Shown here: one piece after another, positions 1 to 10,874 of the stretch
How the letters are laid out: every line of letters starts with the position of its first letter
How positions within the stretch are numbered: position 1 is the first letter of the stretch
NCBI GenBank assembly: GCA_019426215.1
Contig: CM033403.1
Location: 36,962,754-37,026,753, forward strand
Reading direction: 5' to 3'
Length of the DNA stretch: 64,000 bases
DNA from: Buddleja alternifolia
Taxonomy: Eukaryota > Streptophyta > Magnoliopsida > Lamiales > Scrophulariaceae
Notes under the pieces: generated by a model
What the model saw: the letters and a program-made list of their open reading frames with translations, nothing else
Databases searched by the model: none
Told to the model about the DNA's origin: nothing
Translations under genes and position numbers: made by a program

Positions 1-374
1 ATTCTATGAACAATTGAGAATTAATAATGTTCCAAACATGAATGTATTCATGTAATTAGTGGCAAATGTATTGACTAAGTTTTAAGTTTATTTATCCATT
101 TCAATAAAATAAAGTATTTATCACCTTTAAACATATATTGTTAGTTGTCACTAACTTTTTTTAACCAATTAAGTTTTTTAATACTGATTCTATTATCCCC
201 CATTCTATAACATTGTAAAAAAATATTATTTTAAATACACCAAAATAGTAAACTAACAAGTAATAATTAAACCTTATAATAAATTGTAGTAATAAATTTT
301 GAACTAACAAGTACTAAATAAAATCTTTTTAGATTAAAATACATAAATAAATAATTAATAAAAGTAAGTAACAA

Positions 375-595
375 AAAAAAATAACAAGGTGGCCTACAAA
401 AAACCTATTAAGGTTGGTCTTAATAGGCCCTACAGAAAGCCTACTAAGGCCAACATGAAAGGCCATTTTGGGCCTTAATAGGCCTAACAAGTCGGCATGT
501 TAGCTAAAGGGCCAGTACGACCCCTTTAGCTAATAGATCAAGTCCTTAATAGGCCGAGTTAGGCCGGCCTATTAGGGCCGAGTTTACACCTTTAA
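375..595. repeat. Repetitive GGCCTAATAGG-rich block, possible hAT-like element end
   Basis: This block is packed with direct and inverted copies of AATAGGCC/GGCCTATTA and ends in GGCCGAGTTTACACCTTTAA, which resembles the terminus of small plant hAT elements that end in a GTAAAC/GTTTAC motif. No second end or target duplication is seen; the other end may lie left of the window. Positions 1-374 are AT-rich with nothing recognisable. Confidence 0.3.
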
Positions 596-599
596 TTAG

Positions 600-1556
600 A
601 ATATTCAATGCGAAATTATCAGGCTTTATTCCTTTGCTTATCATTCTTCCCAGGAGCTTCCTCGCCTCCTCAAGCTTACCACACGAACACAAACCGTGTA
701 TAATAGTGTTGTATGTCACTAAGTTAAACTCAATTCCTCTTCCTCCATTTCTCCAACGAGCTCAAATGCGAGCCCATTATTGTTCACTTTATATAGCTCA
801 CCCAACATCTCATTATATGTGGAAGCATTAGGCGTGCAATCATATTTCTCCATTTCATCAAACAACTCCATATCCCAATCAACTTTACCTTTAGCACATA
901 AACCTTTGATAAAGATATTACATGTAATTGTATTTGGCGGGCATTTATCTTCCAGCATATTTTCAATAAAACTATAAGCTTACGCGAACATGGAATTTCT
1001 AATGAGTACATCTATTATGGATGTACATGTCACACAGAGACGGAGGGAGGGGGGCTAGGGCCCCCCATCAATTTTGAGGGGGGAAACCCTACAAAATTAT
1101 TTTTTTTGATATTTTGCACCCCTCAAAATCTAAAAATATTAAAGTTTTTCCAAATTTTAACATTCGTCCCCTCGAGCTCTGAATCCTGGCTCCATCCCTG
1201 ATGTCACACAACATTTGGACTACAACCAAGATATATTATCTTGTTCAATATCTCAAATGCACCAATCAAATTCCCTGATTTTGCAAAACTATCAATAAGG
1301 GTACTATATGTTGTTATATTTGGAAAAAAGAGAGCCATTTTTCTCCATTTTATCAAGAATTGATAAAGCATCGTCCATCTTCCCGACCAAGCAAAGGCCG
1401 CAAATTAGTGTGTTATACATCACTTGATTAGGTCCCCGTCACTCAACATTTGGCTAAAAACGTCAAGAGTTTCAAGAAATCTTCCTTTCAAGGACAAACC
1501 CTTTATCAAGGGTAATCTATGTCAGATTGAGTGCAATAGTCCAAGTGTGAATTCTT
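600..1556 (-). pseudogene. PPR (Rf-like) protein remnant
   Basis: The minus strand encodes several pentatricopeptide repeats in different frames. One piece (958-719) contains TCNIFIKGLCAKGKVDWDME and SYNEML-type PPR spacing, followed after a stop by NTIIHGLCSCGKLEEARKLL (about 715-605). A further piece at 1390-1250 reads as the same repeat type. PPR proteins bind organellar RNA; the pattern of repeats separated by about 35 residues with G/P-x-P-N positions is seen directly. Stops and frame changes break the gene, and a 166-bp hAT-like insertion (1035-1200) splits it. The 1275-1556 part is closely repeated at 19864-20130. It resembles restorer-of-fertility-like PPR genes, but this is family-level only. 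It is not functional as written. Confidence 0.65.
1035..1200. mobile_element. 166-bp hAT-type MITE with 8-bp target duplication
   Basis: The element starts CAGAGACGGAGG and ends CTCCATCCCTG, giving imperfect terminal inverted repeats (CAGAGACGGAG versus CAGGGATGGAG). It is flanked by a perfect 8-bp direct repeat ATGTCACA at 1027-1034 and 1201-1208. An 8-bp duplication with CA..TG ends fits the hAT superfamily. It has no coding capacity and sits inside the PPR relic. Single ends with the same CAGGGACGGAT-type terminus occur at 9427 and 19829. Confidence 0.75.
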
Positions 1557-1574
1557 CTGTGGCTATGTCTCTCA

Positions 1575-1918
1575 CACAATAAAAACATTTGGGATACTAA
1601 TTAAGATTTTTATTATAAATTATTAAATAAGTAAAACTTTAAACGAATTTCAATTAATTCAAACAAAAGTTCAGCTCATGTACATATTATGTTAAAATTA
1701 TCAAGTGGGAGTTCATTTTCTTTGGTTTGAATTGAGGAGGAAAGAGAATAGTCTTTTTGTGTCTCAATCAGTATTATCCTCCTGACATTTGTTTTTTTTT
1801 ATGGATTTGAGATGAGTTGCTTTTAATTGAAATGGAGAATTGATTGTTCGTTGTTTGGTGGGAGTCACTTCCTCTTCCCAGAAGAATTAGCTTTGTTGCA
1901 TTACAATTATCCCGGCTA
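1575..1918. repeat. Copy 1 of UPL6-upstream segment
   Basis: About 340 bp (TTTTTATTATAAATTA..., through TTGCATTACAATTATCCCGG) is closely similar to 7640-7962 and to 20835-21156, the latter lying directly upstream of UPL6. Together with the adjacent PPR relic (1275-1556, similar to 19864-20130) it is a deleted copy of the region in front of UPL6. It ends abruptly at about 1918, where TAAAAGACTAAAATCAAAGA begins, a motif found again at 6798. Confidence 0.8.
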
Positions 1919-2104
1919 AAAGACTAAAATCAAAGATTTGATGAGATTTGAAATATTTTGAGACGATCAGGACATGTCATTTTACTTAGGGGTGATCACG
2001 GTTCGGTTTCGTTTTTTTTTTAGTCATTCTCAAACCAAATTGCCAAATGCGATTTTTTCAAATAAAAATTTCAAACTGCGGTTTTGAGATTTGAAACCGT
2101 TCAT

Positions 2105-2152
2105 GCGGTTATAGGCGGTTCGGTGCGGTGCGGTGCGGTTTCGCGGTTTTTG
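2105..2152. repeat. hAT subterminal GCGGTGCGGT repeats, left end
   Basis: This stretch contains three consecutive GGTGC units in GGTTCGGTGCGGTGCGGTGC followed by GCGG motifs, about 120 bp inside the left end. In hAT elements such short subterminal repeats are usually transposase binding sites; that role is inferred here. Confidence 0.7.
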
Positions 2153-2601
2153 AATTGATTTCCATTGATTTTTTCTTTTCCATGCATCTCTCTTACAAAG
2201 AACACAAAGTGACAAAAGTGAAAACAAAAGCAATAACATAATTCCACCGTCTAAAATAGTAACATATTATGACCATCAAATCCACACACTAAGAAAATTT
2301 TCATAATTGAAATAATAAGAACTTGAGTTTCGGCATTGCCCTTTTTTCTTCTCAATTTCGTAACACATTTAAGATTTAAGAACAGCAAGCTCACTGCCTC
2401 ACTTTCTTGCAAGTTATCCACTTCCACCAATGAATTAGTTGAATGCTCATAAGTTATTATCTCAGCCTGAAAAGTAAACCAATGTAATATCTAAAAACTA
2501 ATCAACTGTAAACATGAGCAAAAGTCAAGTGAAAAGCTCAAGCAACAACTATAGAAAATTATTTATAGAGATACAAGATGAGATATTCACCTTCCTCCTA
2601 A

Positions 2602-4978
2602 CTAATTGTCCCCATTGTCGGTGCCCGTGGATTTGAAAGAATTTGATCCTTCTAATTCTGAGATATTATCATATCAACAACACATTATTAAAAGGAAATA
2701 CAAATAAGTAAATACGAAAAAACTAAATAAAAAATAGACAAAATAAATGAAATGCTTCACCATTTTCAAACTCCTCAAATTGTTCAATATCCTCCATTAA
2801 TGTGCGAAGATCAATCGGAGAAGGAGCAGCGCGTAACCAATCTTGACCACATATGAGAGCCTCCACCATTTTTGGAGATAAAGAGCTTCTAAATGGATCG
2901 ATCACACGACCACTTGTGCTAAAAGCAGACTCTGAAGCAATGGTAGATACCGGGATAGCTAATACATCTCTTGCAATTTTGGAAAGAATAGGATATTTCA
3001 GAGTGTTCACCTTCCACCAATTTAACAAGTCAAAATCTTTACTCGATTTTTCACAACCATCAAGCAAGTATCTTGTTACTTCTGATTTGGTCTCAACGCT
3101 CTCTTCTTCTTCCAAATGCTTAGCAAATTGAGACTCTAGTAATTCAGTTAGATCATCTTCCACATCTATATGCATGTAATTATCCCTTTGACCTGCACAT
3201 TCATCTTTACTATTTGTTTGAGAATTAGAGCCTGCATAATGCTTATACAACAAAGCCAACATGCCTTCTATTTTTTCAGTCATCCTCTTCACAAAATATG
3301 AATCACCTTCATACATCGTGGAAAAACCAAAGCTAACATACTTCAATTTGTATCTAGGGTCCAAAAGAATTGCAACAAACAACAACCAATTGATATTTTC
3401 GATATTACCCCAATATTTATTGAATTTCTCTTTCATACAAATAGCCATGGCAGCCATATGTAAATTTCCCTTACTGATCATGGTAGACAAACCAACATAG
3501 ACAGTAGTAAGCTCGCGAAAAAAGGAATTGGAAGTGATGTATGATGAACCAGAGAACTTCAAAGTCACATTATAAAAGATTTTCAAGAACTTAACAAAGT
3601 TTCTCGCATTAATCCAATCTACCTCCATTGGAGGCCCAATTATCTTATTTCCTTTCCCTTTTCCTCTTCTTCCTTCACTTTCCTCTTCTTGATTGAATTC
3701 ATAACAATCAAAATAGTCCATGAATTTTTGATCTTCATCGCCTAGCCTCTCAAAAGCCTTTTCAAATTTCTCAGCAACCTCAAGCATCATATAAGTCGAA
3801 TTCCATCGTGTCTCGACATCTAAGCAAACTAGGCTCTTACAATTAATTTTTTCTTTCTCTACACACTTCTTGAACGCCTTTAGCCTAGCTGGTGAAGACC
3901 TCACGTATTTCACAGCATTTCTAACCCGCTTTATGGCCTCATGTTGCTCTTCTAACCCCTCTTTCACAATCAAATTAACTACATGGGAAGAACATCAGAC
4001 ATGCATGTAATCATTATTCAAGATAACATCTTTCCACTTGCATTTTTTTTTCAAATGGATGATTGCTCTATCATTAGAGCTTGCATTATCAACAGTTACT
4101 GTCAAAACATTATCAATACCCCATTGGTTCAAACATTCTTCGACTTGTTTTCCAATTGTTTCTCCTTTATGGTTCTCAACAATGCAAAAATTTATGATTC
4201 TCTTTTGAAGTGTCCATTCATTATCGATCCAATGTGCAGTAAGACACATGTAGTTCAAGTTTTGCACTGATGTCCAAGTATCTGTGGTTAAACACACTCT
4301 TTGGGATTTCAAAACCCTTTTCAATTTCTGTCTTTCTTCAAGAAAAATTTTCATGCAATCCCTAGCAACAGTATGCCTAGATGGTACTTCAAACCTTGGT
4401 TCCAAAGCTTGAGAATAAGCTTTGAAACCTTCACCTTCCACAATTTTGAAGGGTAACTCATCAATGATTACCATTTTGACAAGATTTTTTCTAAGTTCTT
4501 CAAAATTCAACTTCTTTCTGCTCAAGGTAGGATTATCATTTTGTTTCACAGCCACACCTTTACACTCATGCAAAGTCTTCTGTGATTTTCTCAATCCAAG
4601 TGGATACTTCTTGCATATCTTTTCTAAATGTATCCACAAGGTAGAAGTTTCATTATTTTTCGAATGAGCTGCATAACTTGTGCCACAGTAGTTACACGCT
4701 GCTCTAGGTGGATTACCACCCTTAAGTCGAGTAAAATGATCCCATATTTCAGAAATATTCTTTCCCTCTTCTTTCTTAACAATTTCAACTGCTCTAGTTC
4801 TCGGCCTTTTTTTTGGTGGTGGCTTAGGTGCATTCTTATTCACATTGGAAGATGATTCTTTTGTGACAAGCATTTCATTTGGTTTTTTCTCTTGAGGAAC
4901 CGTTTTGCCTTCACTTGGTTGAAGTTTTTGTTCCTTAGTTGAAACTACTGACTCCTTTATAATTTCCACTTCGGACAT
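2602..4978 (-). pseudogene. hAT transposase (zf-BED, RNase-H-like, hATC), one internal stop
   Basis: Two exons are inferred: 4978-2761 and 2657-2602 (donor G|GTGAAG, acceptor CTCAG), 758 codons in one frame. Residues about 75-125 form a BED zinc finger (CNYCGTSYAAHSK then H-x5-C). A central region with LTTDTWTSVQNLNYMCLTAH and DNASSND is the hAT RNase-H-like core. The C-terminal hATC dimerisation region holds YPILSKIARDVLAIPVSTIASE-like sequence ending in a WLRAAP motif. It resembles the plant RICESLEEPER/DAYSLEEPER group. A TGA at 3997-3995 interrupts the frame after YMHV, where relatives have arginine (CGA>TGA), and the reading frame continues unchanged on both sides. Everything else looks intact, so this is a young loss. 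A selenocysteine or readthrough explanation is not supported. Confidence 0.9.
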
Positions 4979-5868
4979 ATGCTCTGAAGCTACTAAATCC
5001 TTATGTATAACATCAACAAAAGAAAAGGAAAATAGTATAGATTAATACCAATTGGAACCATCTAAAAATATACTAAAATGTAAAGAATCGAGTATATTTT
5101 AAATATCAAAATTCTAAAAAATTATAAAGACATTAAGTATTTGAGAGATAACTACAACTTACAATTGAACTGTTGGGGTGCTCCATGGAACATGCAACTC
5201 ACTATGAAATCGAAATCAATTAAATTCCTGCAATGTTGAATTAAATCCCACTATTTTAATAAATCACTCTCATTAAACAAGGTTTGTTTTCCCCTCTCTT
5301 TGACTGAAAACTAAGAAATTACCTATTTGGTATTTACTTTTAAGTAAATTATGTGATTGATTGTTGCTGCCTTTATAATTTAAAGTATAAACACACACAA
5401 ATCCTTTCATTCCTCAACAGTACACATACACAGCACAACAATACCAATAATCTGTCTCTTTTCAATCCTTCGTATGTATAATGTATACATATATATTGAT
5501 ATACCAAAAATATTTAGTATTTACCTTAGATGGGTCTTGACTCTTGAGAGTTTGAAGAATCAGTGGCAAATCGGGCGAAGAAGCAGCGAAGAGGCTCTTG
5601 CAGACTGCGCAGTAGCAGCAGCTGTGAAGGTGAAGAAAGGGGCTGATTTGCAAACCCTGAAAACTGAAAAGTGAAATCACCCCTCTTTTTTTATATTGCT
5701 CACGACCCGGCCGGTTCAAGGAAGCTGAATTAATTGTTGACTATACTGATTATTGACCATCCAGATTAATAATTCCAAAACATGAACTATAATTTTATTA
5801 TGTATATGGAAATAAAAAATATAAATTACATCTTTATTTTAATATTATATATATAATATTTAATATGT

Positions 5869-6016
5869 AGGCGGTGCGGTGCGGTGCGGTGCGGGTTTTT
5901 TATAGGTAAAATTTAAACCAAACCGTATAGTGCGGTGCGGTTTTGATTTAATTTTAAAACCAACGGTTTGTATAAAAAGTTGACAAAGTCGGTGCGGTGC
6001 GATGCGGGCGGTTTTT
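5869..6016. repeat. hAT subterminal GGTGC repeats, right end
   Basis: Four consecutive GGTGC units begin at about 5872, with further GTGCGGTGCGG copies near 5931 and GGTGCGGTGCGATGCGG near 5991. They mirror the left-end cluster in inverted orientation (on the + strand both read GCGGTGCGGT) and lie 20-170 bp inside the right end. Confidence 0.7.
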
Positions 6017-6045
6017 GAAAATTTATGATCACCCCTAATTTTACT

Positions 6046-6480
6046 CATAGACAGGAGTTAGAGGCTATTGAAGTATTCTGGAAAGGTTTAGAAAATTCTA
6101 GAAAAGTTTAGAAGACTCTCTGGAAAGTATTAGAATACTCCAGAAGAATGTAGATTCTTACAGAGAGCTTTAGAACAGTGTAAAATGTTTTAAATTATTC
6201 TAGATTGTGGTAGAAATATGTAGAATGTCGTAGATGTGTAGACCTTTCTAGAAACATGTGAATATGATGGAAGTTTCTAGGATAGATAATATCCTAAGGA
6301 ATATTTTTGGAGTACCATAGAGAGTATCTCATATCCGTAAGGTTAAATGAATATCCACCGTCTACTAAAGAGGAAGACAAGTATAAATAGAAGTAGGCGT
6401 GTCATTTGTGAATCAACCAAGTCTAGAACGAAGTGTAGAAACGAGTCTAACTTAATACATCAGGTTTTCAATCACAGCAA
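6046..6480 (+). other. LTR-like promoter region with HSE-like motifs
   Basis: The sequence has repeated TTCTAGAA/TTCTGGAA-type motifs (a full GAAaaTTCtaGAA at 6091-6103, TTCtaGAA at 6246-6253, GAAgtTTCta at 6270-6279), then a TATA-like GTATAAATAG at 6381-6390 and a leader. This layout looks like the U3/R part of a copia-type LTR, but no matching LTR, primer-binding site or coding region is visible nearby. Function is inferred; confidence is low. Confidence 0.35.
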
Positions 6481-6635
6481 TTAATTTGATTTATACACAT
6501 ATATGCAATGAATCGGTGCCACCGAAATGAATAAAAAATGAGAGAGAGTACATGTAAAATTCCACCGAAATAATTCAAAAAGAAAATGATACTAACAGTG
6601 AATCGGCGCTGTTGTATATATATATACACATATGT

Positions 6636-6812
6636 AAAAATAAGAAGCGCAGAGATTTAACCAGCTTATACACATGTAAAAGTCAAGAAGCGCAGAGATT
6701 TAATCAGGTAATCCATATATATATAATATATACATGTGAAAATCAAGAAGCATAGAGATTTAATCAAGTAATCCATACACAAGAAGCGCAAATCACCTAA
6801 AAGACTAGAATC
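6636..6812. repeat. Tandem repeat with AAGAAGCGCAGAGATTTAAT core
   Basis: Imperfect units of about 45-65 bp carry the core AAGAAGCGCAGAGATTTAA (near 6642, 6686, 6747 and, partly, 6781), spaced by TA-rich DNA. A further AAGAAGCGCA occurs at about 8352, directly after the truncated UPL6 copy, so that copy lies inside DNA of this repeat type. Confidence 0.65.
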
Positions 6813-7304
6813 AAAGATTTGACGAGATAATCCTAATATATATATATATACATACATATATGTAAAAATGCGAAATAACCTAAAATCAGCTCATAAACAA
6901 CATGCAGTTGTAGCGAGTTATATCAGTATTTAAGAGGGCGAAGGCACGGGGTAGGGCATTCCATGTCTCCTAGGACGGGGCGTAAGCCCGGCGAATTTTT
7001 TTTTTATATTAAAAAATATAAAATAATGTTAAATGTGTGAGCGTTAGGATCTCAAAGAAAAAGAAACAAAAATGAAAACAGAGAGGGGGTGTTATGGACT
7101 GAGTGGGGCCCAACATGAGAACCCATAAGCCCAATTAATTGGATTTTCCACCTCAACCAATACAAATGTGCTTGATTTTTTTATTATTTTTTGGACAATT
7201 TAATGGGCTTGATTCACATGGAACTAGTCTTTAGGAAGATATCTAGAATAAACATATAAATGTGGGTTTCACTTTTTTCTTTTTTTTCTGGTAGTTAAAT
7301 GTGG

Positions 7305-7523
7305 TCTTAACACAAATTGTTCAGTTGGTAAGGATGGACCACTTTTCCTCAAAAGTTTATGTGTTCGATTCCATGTGACAACGTGAGGGCTGTGTTGGTA
7401 GGCAATTTGTAAATACCTCTCTAAGCGACTTATGCCTCCCCGAGGCATGTCCTGGCTCTGGTAGGTGACCGGAGCCTACCCTACCTAAACTTTTACGAAC
7501 CCATAAAAAAAAAAAAAAAAAAA
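7305..7523 (+). mobile_element. SINE-like insert within copy 2
   Basis: A tRNA-like head has an A-box-like GTTCAGTTGGTAAGG and a B-box-like GTGTTCGATTCCATG, and it is followed by a body and a long A tail (7504-7522). This is the usual structure of a plant SINE. The same insert is at 20519-20725, so it was already present when the region was duplicated. Confidence 0.65.
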
Positions 7524-8154
7524 GAGACTTGGTTCAAGTATTCTCTTTCTAGTTGTTAATGAAAAATATTAGAAATTAAGATTGGAACAATATTTATTGT
7601 AATTAGGATTGATTTGAAATAATTAACAAAATTGGAATACTAATTAAATTTTTTATTATAAATTATCAAGTAAGTAAAACTCTAAACGAATTTCAATTAA
7701 ATCAAACAAAAGTTTAGCTCATATACATATTATGTTAAATTATCAAGTGGGAGTTTATTTTCTTTGGTTTGAACTTTGAATTGAGGAGAAAAAGAGAATA
7801 GTCGTTTTGGGTCTCAATCGGTGTTATCCTCCTGACATTTGGTTTTTCGATAGATTCGAGATGAGTTGCTTTAAATTGAAGTGGAGATTTGATTGTTGGT
7901 TGTTTGGTTAGAGTTACCTCCTCTTCCCAGAAGAATTAGTTTTGTTGCATTACAATTATCCCGGCCACTTGATGGCAAGAGACCCCAAAATTTTAGTTTC
8001 TAAGGTTTCACCACGTATTACTTGTGTCACTCTTTTTATCTCTATGATATATCAATCTTATTAGTTGATGTCTCTTTTAGAATTCTGCGCTCGCATAATT
8101 CAGGTATTGTTCATGTTGCATTTTTTATTGTAATTCCTATTTCTCTATACGTGC

Positions 8155-8162
<8 letters not shown>

Positions 8163-8186
<24 letters not shown>

Positions 8187-8200
8187 TGTGTGTGTGTGTA
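8163..8200. repeat. (TG)n microsatellite
   Basis: A TG dinucleotide run follows TATATATA in the copied intron 1. The parent intron has the corresponding tract at about 21863-21892. A separate TA run is at about 8364-8396. Confidence 0.9.
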
Positions 8201-8365
8201 TTTTGGTTGATCAAGTTGAGTATTAGCTCGAATTACTGTGTTTTCTTTGGTGATTTTTGCGGGAAATGTGGTACCTTGTTCATGTTAAATGATTAATTGT
8301 AAAAGGTTAAGGGCTCAGCCTTGAATACTGCGCGTTGAAGCGCATAAAAATCAAGAAGCGCATAT

Positions 8366-8397
<32 letters not shown>

Positions 8398-8873
8398 GTA
8401 TATTTTTTCTTCTTTTAAGAGATCAACTGAACAAGATATAACACAAACTATTGCTAACAAAACAAATTCCATATCCAACACAGGAGTTCAGGCTAATGCT
8501 CAAAAACAGAGAAAACTAAATTCACTTCTCAACAACAAAATCAAAATCAGTACCGATCAGTATTGAAGACGTCAAAATTAAAGACGAACAAAAGAGAAAT
8601 TGACACTTGCCTCCAGAAGCGCAAATCTGATACGAGAGAGATAGAGAGAAGAGGGAGAACTTTGCTTTCACTTCATTCAAAAATTGGCTCCAGATTACAA
8701 TGCCAATTGCCAAACATGAGCTTATATAGGAGTATCTCAGCTCAGTTAGAGAGAAAGATAGTTATAACAGAAAGCTGGAAATGAGACTTGTACCCTCAAT
8801 TAACCAACAAATGACCAAAAGTATGAATTTATATCAGGTGACATATTTTTATCAATTAATTGATTTATTTGGA

Positions 8874-9100
8874 CATTAAAAGTGATGTGTCAGTACATAA
8901 ATGGATGTATTATTTCATACAAAGTGACTTGTGATTTCATATCAATAGACGAGTTTTTCTCTATTAATTGACGTATTAGTACACTAAAAGTGACGTACCA
9001 GTACATTAAATGGACATATTATTTCATACAACGTTACGTATAATTTCATACCAATCGACATATTTTTCTCTATCAATTGAAGTATTTGTACATATGTCGT
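8874..9100. repeat. Tandem duplication, about 112-bp unit, two copies
   Basis: Unit 1 (about 8874-8984) and unit 2 (about 8985-9100) share TAAAAGTGA(T/C)GT..CAGTACAT, ATTATTTCATACAA and TTTTTCTCTAT.AATTGA in the same order. No coding capacity. Origin unknown. Confidence 0.75.
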
Positions 9101-9129
9101 ATGTTAGCATAACTGTCGATAAATTTTAG

Positions 9130-9424
9130 GTTACGTTTGAAGAAAAAACTATTTTATACTAGACATTTTTTGATAATATGTCATACATTTCAGAAATCTT
9201 ATGTGCCACTTTGAATGTAAAAAAGCAATTTATAATTACGAGCATCGTACAGTGCGTTATGGACTTTCTTGGCAAATGTTGGCAAATGTTAGCTTATGTT
9301 TGAATAAAAAGTTGTTTTATACTAGCTTTTCCTTGATAACGTGTCGTACATTTTCAAAAAGCTCTATGTATCTATTTGAATGTTAAAATACGATTTATAA
9401 TTCCGAGCATCGTACAGTGCCTTT
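9130..9424. repeat. Tandem duplication, about 160-bp unit, two copies
   Basis: Unit 1 (9130-9254) and unit 2 (9290-9424) both contain TTTTATACTAG, ATGTCGTACATTT-like sequence, a TTTGAATGT run and GAGCATCGTACAGTGC in the same order. It follows directly on the previous, unrelated tandem duplication. Confidence 0.75.
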
Positions 9425-10870
9425 TGCAGGGACGGATCCAGGATGAATGCGTGGGGGGGCCAAAATACCATTATAGTTTTTTTTTTTTTTGTGACAATGT
9501 TTACAAGTATACTCAAGCTTATTTTAGTTTTATTAGATAAGTAAAATAATGATCACCAAGTGCAAGAAAAAACAACATTAACTTTCAATAAATTTATAGT
9601 AGTTTCAAAATATATAAGCTATTCGTGAAAAAGTTTATTGAAGTATGGTAAAAAAAATTAGTTAAAAGAATTCTATGTTTATTACAAATCAATATACAAT
9701 TAACTGGCATAATAAAATAAAATTAAATCAAAAAATAAAAGATAAATCTGCCGCAAATTTTTTAAGAATTATATAATGAATTTCTCAAAAAAAAAAAAAT
9801 AATAACTATTAACACTAATAGAATCAATTTATGCAACTTCAAATTTTCAACAAAATTATGATACTTTTTGAATAGATTATAACGTAATATAATATCATTA
9901 GTTCGTACCTTATAGTGAATAAACTCTGGAGTCTAAACAAATGAATGATGAACCACTTTTTCTTGTCTTTAGATTTGTTCATGTCATAATAAGGACTCTT
10001 TTTGTAGGGCGGATATCCGGTGATAAGGGGTTTTATCACTGGTAATCACTCCTTTTGTTCCATGGACGGTGGCCCATGATTGATAGAGGGCCCGCGCTTT
10101 TATCCCCAAATTCGGTGATGAATTATACCATCCCCCCAGGTGGTATTACACTATCCTTAAGTTGGGCCGCTTAAGGATAAGAATGAAATGACGTGTTTAC
10201 CCTTACTTTTTTATTTTTTATGACTATTTTGCCCCTTCACCGTCCGAAATTTACCACCTTCACTTCATTTCAAATTTGAACCCTTGCAGCATCTTTTCCC
10301 CAAACCCAGACAGTGGTTGCAAAAATTCATGAATTTCGTACTTCATTAATATTAGTGCAATATTGTGAAGGCAAGTTGTTCATATAATCTCATCCTTGTT
10401 TCTCCGATACAGTTGTTTTCGGTCTAAAGCCCCTATAAACCCTAAAATGATTTTTAAAATTTGGAAAGCTACGCAAATCCGGCCGTTAACTTCCCTAGTC
10501 TGAAGTTTATTTTAGTTTGACGCAATATAATTTCTCGAACTCAAGTTAGATTGTAATATTTGCTTTATTTTATTTCAGACAGATCCTTGAAATAACCCTA
10601 TACACCCAGATTCGGCGTAATTGTTAAGTACGAATGCTACCTTTAATTTTTAAGGTCTTTGTTTATGGTATTTAAAGGATTTGTTTTTAAAATGCACCAA
10701 ATTCCACTTTTTCGTGTTTTAAGATAGTTTATATAATGCTTTTTAGCAAGCGTAATTTTGTAGATGTTTTATTGTAACTGGCTTTAATATAAACTGTGGT
10801 TCCAACAATTATTGTTAAGATTATTTTGTTTGTATTTGTTTGCGTTGATTATGATTGTGTACTTGTCATT
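9425..10870. other. Intergenic; one hAT-like terminus, otherwise nothing recognisable
   Basis: CAGGGACGGATCCAGGA at 9427 matches the terminus type of the 166-bp element at 1035, but a partner end and target duplication were not found. The rest is AT-rich. Positions 10009-10180 contain short palindromes (GGTGATAAGG..TTATCACT, ATACCATCCCCCCAGGTGGTAT). Positions 10240-10870 look like leader or first-intron DNA of the ORF at 10887. Confidence 0.4.
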
Positions 10871-10874
10871 ACAG

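Larger units (their letters stand above)
1987..6037 (-). mobile_element. hAT DNA transposon, 4,051 bp, complete ends
   Basis: The element is bounded by a perfect 12-bp terminal inverted repeat TAGGGGTGATCA (1987-1998 and, inverted, 6026-6037) and by a perfect 8-bp target duplication ATTTTACT (1979-1986 and 6038-6045). It carries a BED-finger/hATC transposase gene on the minus strand and GGTGC-rich subterminal repeats at both ends. Ends and duplication are seen directly, so the boundaries are secure. The perfect duplication suggests a fairly recent insertion. DNA outside both ends (1919-1986 and 6046 onward) appears to be one older repeat that the element interrupted. Transposition would need a transposase from elsewhere, because its own gene has a stop codon. 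Confidence 0.95.
7036..8335 (+). pseudogene. Copy 2: truncated duplicate of UPL6 upstream region, exon 1 end and intron 1 start
   Basis: This segment matches 20270-22027 along its length. It includes the SINE-like insert, the upstream region, the last roughly 25 bp of UPL6 exon 1 (GCTCGCATAATTCAG, 8088-8103), its GT splice donor, and about 230 bp of intron 1 up to GCCTTGAATACTGCGC. About 515 bp present in the parent (roughly 21271-21786), holding the transcription start region, the ATG and most of exon 1, is missing. It cannot encode UPL6. The similarity is seen directly by eye and extends across intron sequence, so it is a genomic duplication and not a processed copy. Confidence 0.85.

Noticed and set aside
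3974..3997. Readthrough or selenocysteine use at the transposase TGA
   Set aside because: Plants do not use selenocysteine this way, relatives have arginine at the codon, and a point mutation explains it.
5462..5719. Minus-strand open frame near the transposase 5' side
   Set aside because: It lies in the hAT leader region, has no domain and no splice link to the transposase.
10009..10180. Short palindromes resembling a Harbinger-type terminus (ATACCA..TGGTAT)
   Set aside because: No partner terminus or three-base duplication was found; kept only as something to test in the DUF8040 finding.
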